Source: Antrihabitans stalactiti
Lineage (GTDB): Bacteria; Actinomycetota; Actinomycetes; Mycobacteriales; Mycobacteriaceae
NCBI RefSeq assembly: GCF_012932915.1
Contig: NZ_VCQU01000011.1
Location: 62,001-126,000 of the forward strand
Length of the DNA stretch: 64,000 bases
Direction: 5' to 3'
The position numbers and the translations under genes are program-made. Under the pieces are notes generated by a model. It had not been told where the DNA came from and did no database searches. It saw only the letters and a list, made by a program, of their open reading frames with translations. Positions 61,584 through 64,000 of this stretch are shown here, piece after piece. How positions within the stretch are numbered: the first letter of the stretch is position 1; every line of letters begins with the position of its first letter.

Positions 61584-62783
61584 CTAGAAGGCAGCGAGAG
61601 CCTTACCGAGCTGGTCGATTTCGTACTTGATCGTGTACGGGGCAAGGCCGATCGTGACCGCGCCGCCCTCGTCGTTGACACCGAGCGCGTCGAGCAACCG
61701 GCTACCGCCGTGACTGCCGCTGAGGGCACCGATGCGGTCGTCGGCAAGCTTGGCAGCAACCTTCTCCGACTGCACGCCCGCGACCGTGAAGCTGACCGTC
61801 GGGATACGCGTAGCAGCGCGGCCGATCACGGTTACCTTCGGCAGGTCCTGCAGGGTGTCCATCAGATGCTCGAACAGCGTGTCGTGATAGGCCTGCAGCG
61901 AACTGATCGACGTTTCGAGGCGCTCTCTGCGGGAGCCGCTTGCTTCGGGGTCGAGGTTGGCCAAGTAGTCGATCGACGTCGTCAAACCCGCGAGCATCGC
62001 GTACTGATGGCCGCCGACCTCGAGGCGTTCGGCGCCCTTCGCATACGGGTTGAGCGACATCGCCGGAATCCGATCCAGGAAGGCCGGATCTCGGAACGCG
62101 AGCGCACCCACCGGCGGACCGCCCCAGGACGGCGCGCTCACGGCAACCACGTCTGCACCGAGTTCGTCGATGTCGATGTGCGCATATGGCGCCGCGCCGA
62201 TCGCGTCGACGACAAGCAATCCGCCGACTTCGTGGACTCGGTCTGCAGCAACACGCACATCCGGCGCGGACCCAACGATCGGCGACGCCGCCGTCAGCGC
62301 AACCAGCCGAGCAGTCGGACCGATCAGCTCCTCGAATTGCCACGCGGGCAGCTCGCACGTCTCGATCTCGACCTCGGCCCAACGCACATGAGCGCCGTAC
62401 CGATTCGCGATGCGCAGCCACGGCGCAACGTTGGCCTCGTCATCGAGCCGCGACAGCACGATGCCCGTGCCGAGCCCGAGCCGCGAGCTGAGTGACTCCG
62501 CGAGCCAAGCCAGCAACAACGCTCGATCCGGGCCGAGAACTACACCGGCAGGATCGCCACCCACGAGATCCGCGACCGCTTCGCGCGCGCTCTCGAGGAT
62601 CGCCGCACTGCGCTGCGATGAGACGTGTCTCCCAGAATGTGAGAACGATGATGTGCGGAAACCGGTCGAAACCGCGCGCGAAACCGCGTCTGGGACCAGC
62701 ATTCCCGCTTGCGGATCGAGATGAATCCAACCGTCGCCGAGTGACGGGATGCGGCCCCGGACACTCGCGACGTCGTATGTCAT
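61584..62783 (-). CDS. Class V aminotransferase-like protein without the PLP lysine
   Basis: The 399-residue protein follows the cysteine desulfurase/CsdB-like fold, with NVAPWLRIANRYGAHVRW and the PLP-ring Asp193 (LLVVDAIGAAPY). In the place of the Schiff-base lysine, normally in S-x-H-K, it reads VSAPSWGGPPVG, without any Lys or His nearby. It is therefore unlikely to work as a normal PLP transaminase or desulfurase. ATG 62783 is preferred to the longer frame. Rv3778c lies at the same place in M. tuberculosis. Confidence 0.8.
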   Translation of the reverse strand: MTYDVASVRGRIPSLGDGWIHLDPQAGMLVPDAVSRAVSTGFRTSSFSHSGRHVSSQRSAAILESAREAVADLVGGDPAGVVLGPDRALLLAWLAESLSSRLGLGTGIVLSRLDDEANVAPWLRIANRYGAHVRWAEVEIETCELPAWQFEELIGPTARLVALTAASPIVGSAPDVRVAADRVHEVGGLLVVDAIGAAPYAHIDIDELGADVVAVSAPSWGGPPVGALAFRDPAFLDRIPAMSLNPYAKGAERLEVGGHQYAMLAGLTTSIDYLANLDPEASGSRRERLETSISSLQAYHDTLFEHLMDTLQDLPKVTVIGRAATRIPTVSFTVAGVQSEKVAAKLADDRIGALSGSHGGSRLLDALGVNDEGGAVTIGLAPYTIKYEIDQLGKALAAF

Positions 62784-62942
62784 GCCCGCCACTCTAAATG
62801 GTCCGCGAACGACGTTGTGACGCACATCCCTGTCATTTGCGGTGCTCGACCTTCACTCCCGAAAATGTTCAGCCTTCGATCGGACAAGGATAGTTCCCTC
62901 CGGAGTTGACGCAATTCGCCTCGGACGGGCAATGATGGGGTC

Positions 62943-63509
62943 ATGCAATCGGACAATGAAAAGGTCGTCGTTATCGGACCGGACGGGCAACCCTTGGCAC
63001 TCACTGCTGCAGTACCCGGCTCCCCGACCACCGAAACGAACGACGCCGACGGCGCCGACGGAGTGGAGCACGAATCGATCAGCGACATGGTCGAGCAGCC
63101 CGCGAAGGTAATGCGGATCGGCACGATGATCAAGCAGTTGCTGGAAGAAGTCCGAGCGGCGCCGCTCGACGACGCGAGCCGGAACCGGCTCAAGCAGATT
63201 CATCGCTCGTCGATCAGCGAACTGGAGGCGGGCCTTGCCCCGGAGCTTCGGGACGAATTGGAACGGCTCACGCTCCCCTTCAGCGACGAGTCGGTTCCTA
63301 CCGACGCCGAGTTGCGGATCGCGCAAGCTCAGCTCGTCGGCTGGTTGGAAGGTCTGTTCCACGGCATTCAGACCGCACTGTTCGCACAGCAGATGGCCGC
63401 TCGTGCGCAGCTGGAACAAATGCGCCAAGGTGCACTCCCGCCGGGAATCCACGTGGCTGACGGCCGCGGGGGCCAACCTGGCGTAGCGGGCACCGGGCAG
63501 TACCTCTGA
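62943..63509 (+). CDS. bpa: Bacterial proteasome activator
   Basis: Bpa (also PafE; Rv3780) forms a ring on the 20S proteasome and opens its gate without ATP, feeding it unfolded proteins. The 188 residues have a disordered N-terminus and a four-helix core (ISDMVEQPAKVMRIGTMIKQLLEEV, then AQAQLVGWLEGLFHGIQTALFAQQM). The C-terminus is exactly GQYL, the tail that inserts between proteasome alpha subunits. This implies that the organism has a proteasome. It sits before the wall-galactan export permease, as in mycobacteria. Confidence 0.93.
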   Translation: MQSDNEKVVVIGPDGQPLALTAAVPGSPTTETNDADGADGVEHESISDMVEQPAKVMRIGTMIKQLLEEVRAAPLDDASRNRLKQIHRSSISELEAGLAPELRDELERLTLPFSDESVPTDAELRIAQAQLVGWLEGLFHGIQTALFAQQMAARAQLEQMRQGALPPGIHVADGRGGQPGVAGTGQYL

Positions 63510-63529
63510 GCCGGGTAGGCTCGACACCC

Positions 63530-64000
63530 GTGCCAGCTCCTCCCACAGATACCGACGACCGCGCGTTACCCGTCTCCGACTCGCAGACGTTTGCGCGCGC
63601 GTTCAAGGATCTCCGGGACGGCTTCGGCCAACGCCAGCTCTGGCTGTCGCTCGGTTGGCAGGACATCAAGCAGCGCTACCGGCGATCGGTGCTCGGACCG
63701 TTCTGGATCACCATCGCGACCGGCTTCCAAGCCGCAGCCATGGGCATCCTCTACGCGGCGCTGCTCGACCTTCCGCTGAAAGAGTTCCTGCCGTACGTCA
63801 CCGTCGGCCTGATCATGTGGAATCTGATCGCCGCGAGCATTCTCGAGGGGTCGGAAGTGTTCATCGCCAACGAGGGGCTGATCAAGCAGCTGCCTTCGGC
63901 GTTGAGCGTTCACGTCTATCGGCTGGTGTGGCGCCAAATTCTATTTTTCGCGCACAACTTGCTGATCTATGTCGTCATGCTTGTGGCCTTCGGTGTGTGG
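63530..64000 (+). CDS. Wzm-type polysaccharide ABC transporter permease (3' end missing)
   Basis: The frame starts at GTG 63530, 20 bases after the bpa stop, and is open to the right edge. The 157 visible residues include LGWQDIKQRYRRSVLGPFWITI, the N-terminal signature of O-antigen/teichoic-acid exporters (ABC-2 type), then membrane segments near FQAAAMGILYAALL, YVTVGLIMWNLIAASI and FFAHNLLIYVVMLV. Its position corresponds to M. tuberculosis Rv3783 (RfbD/Wzm), which works with Wzt to flip the galactan chain of arabinogalactan. The ATPase partner should lie nearby outside the window. Confidence 0.9.
   Translation, partial: MPAPPTDTDDRALPVSDSQTFARAFKDLRDGFGQRQLWLSLGWQDIKQRYRRSVLGPFWITIATGFQAAAMGILYAALLDLPLKEFLPYVTVGLIMWNLIAASILEGSEVFIANEGLIKQLPSALSVHVYRLVWRQILFFAHNLLIYVVMLVAFGVW

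Overview
The window looks like a chromosomal stretch from a mycolic-acid-containing actinobacterium (order Mycobacteriales), most likely a Rhodococcus- or Nocardia-type organism; the genus is an inference. The evidence is the high GC content, frequent GTG starts, ATGA/GTGA gene overlaps, three secreted antigen-85-type mycolyltransferase-like proteins, two MmpL-type exporters with TetR regulators, a Bpa-type proteasome activator ending in GQYL, and a Wzm-type polysaccharide exporter. Several blocks follow the Mycobacterium tuberculosis order (tadA, its partner and tyrA; hisC2/pat; then quinone oxidoreductase, class V aminotransferase-like protein, Bpa and Wzm permease). I see no insertion sequence, prophage, CRISPR array or rRNA gene.

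Region by region. 1-3662: a helical-repeat protein running off the left edge with a small coupled partner, two DinB-type mycothiol-family proteins, a DUF309 protein and a LURP-one-like protein. 3659-7131: a queuosine salvage and decoration cluster (GluQ-RS, YhhQ-type transporter, divergent tRNA-guanine transglycosylase). 7134-10804: a heterodimeric ABC exporter upstream of tgt. 10887-13967: a chain of four translationally coupled genes with an Lgt-like membrane protein and a radical SAM enzyme that resembles tetraether-lipid synthases. 13960-22774: two TetR/MmpL modules with clear palindromic operators, a ThrE-type exporter, an Rrf2 regulator and a mycolyltransferase-like protein. 22870-26480: a small secreted protein, tRNA-Ser(CGA), tadA and partner, tyrA, and a glycolipid-binding-family protein. 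26517-30168: a second heterodimeric ABC exporter. 30330-33351: C5 methyltransferase, putative restriction enzyme and Vsr nuclease, with a secreted DUF4189 protein in the middle.

33357-40842: DUF998, RidA-like and MpaB-like proteins, an ECF-sigma operon with membrane proteins and an AhpD-like protein, a P450 with an atypical I-helix, and a membrane pseudokinase. 40965-46696: oxidoreductases, including a two-component flavin pair, a pirin, a single-chain fusion of an AurF-type diiron oxygenase to its own reductase, and an SDR. 46808-49254: a secreted protein, an XRE regulator convergent with two clpP genes (one lacking its catalytic serine), and a SugE/Gdx exporter under a guanidine-III riboswitch. 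49341-59722: three tRNAs (Arg-ACG, Ser-GCU, Ser-UGA), hisC2/pat, a nucleotidase-like lipoprotein without metal ligands, two mycolyltransferase-like genes, hydrolases, two possible micro-genes, a methyltransferase and a MarR regulator. 59960-64000: start of the cell-wall galactan region.

Two families of dispersed palindromes recur. One is 40 nt (three near-identical copies, each 6-12 nt after a stop codon, with a compensatory base-pair change in the flank). The other is 44 nt (three diverged copies of equal length). The most interesting systems are the Lgt-like/radical SAM lipid cluster, the queuosine cluster with its altered TGT pocket, the diiron-oxygenase/reductase fusion, the asymmetric ClpP pair and the guanidine-III riboswitch.
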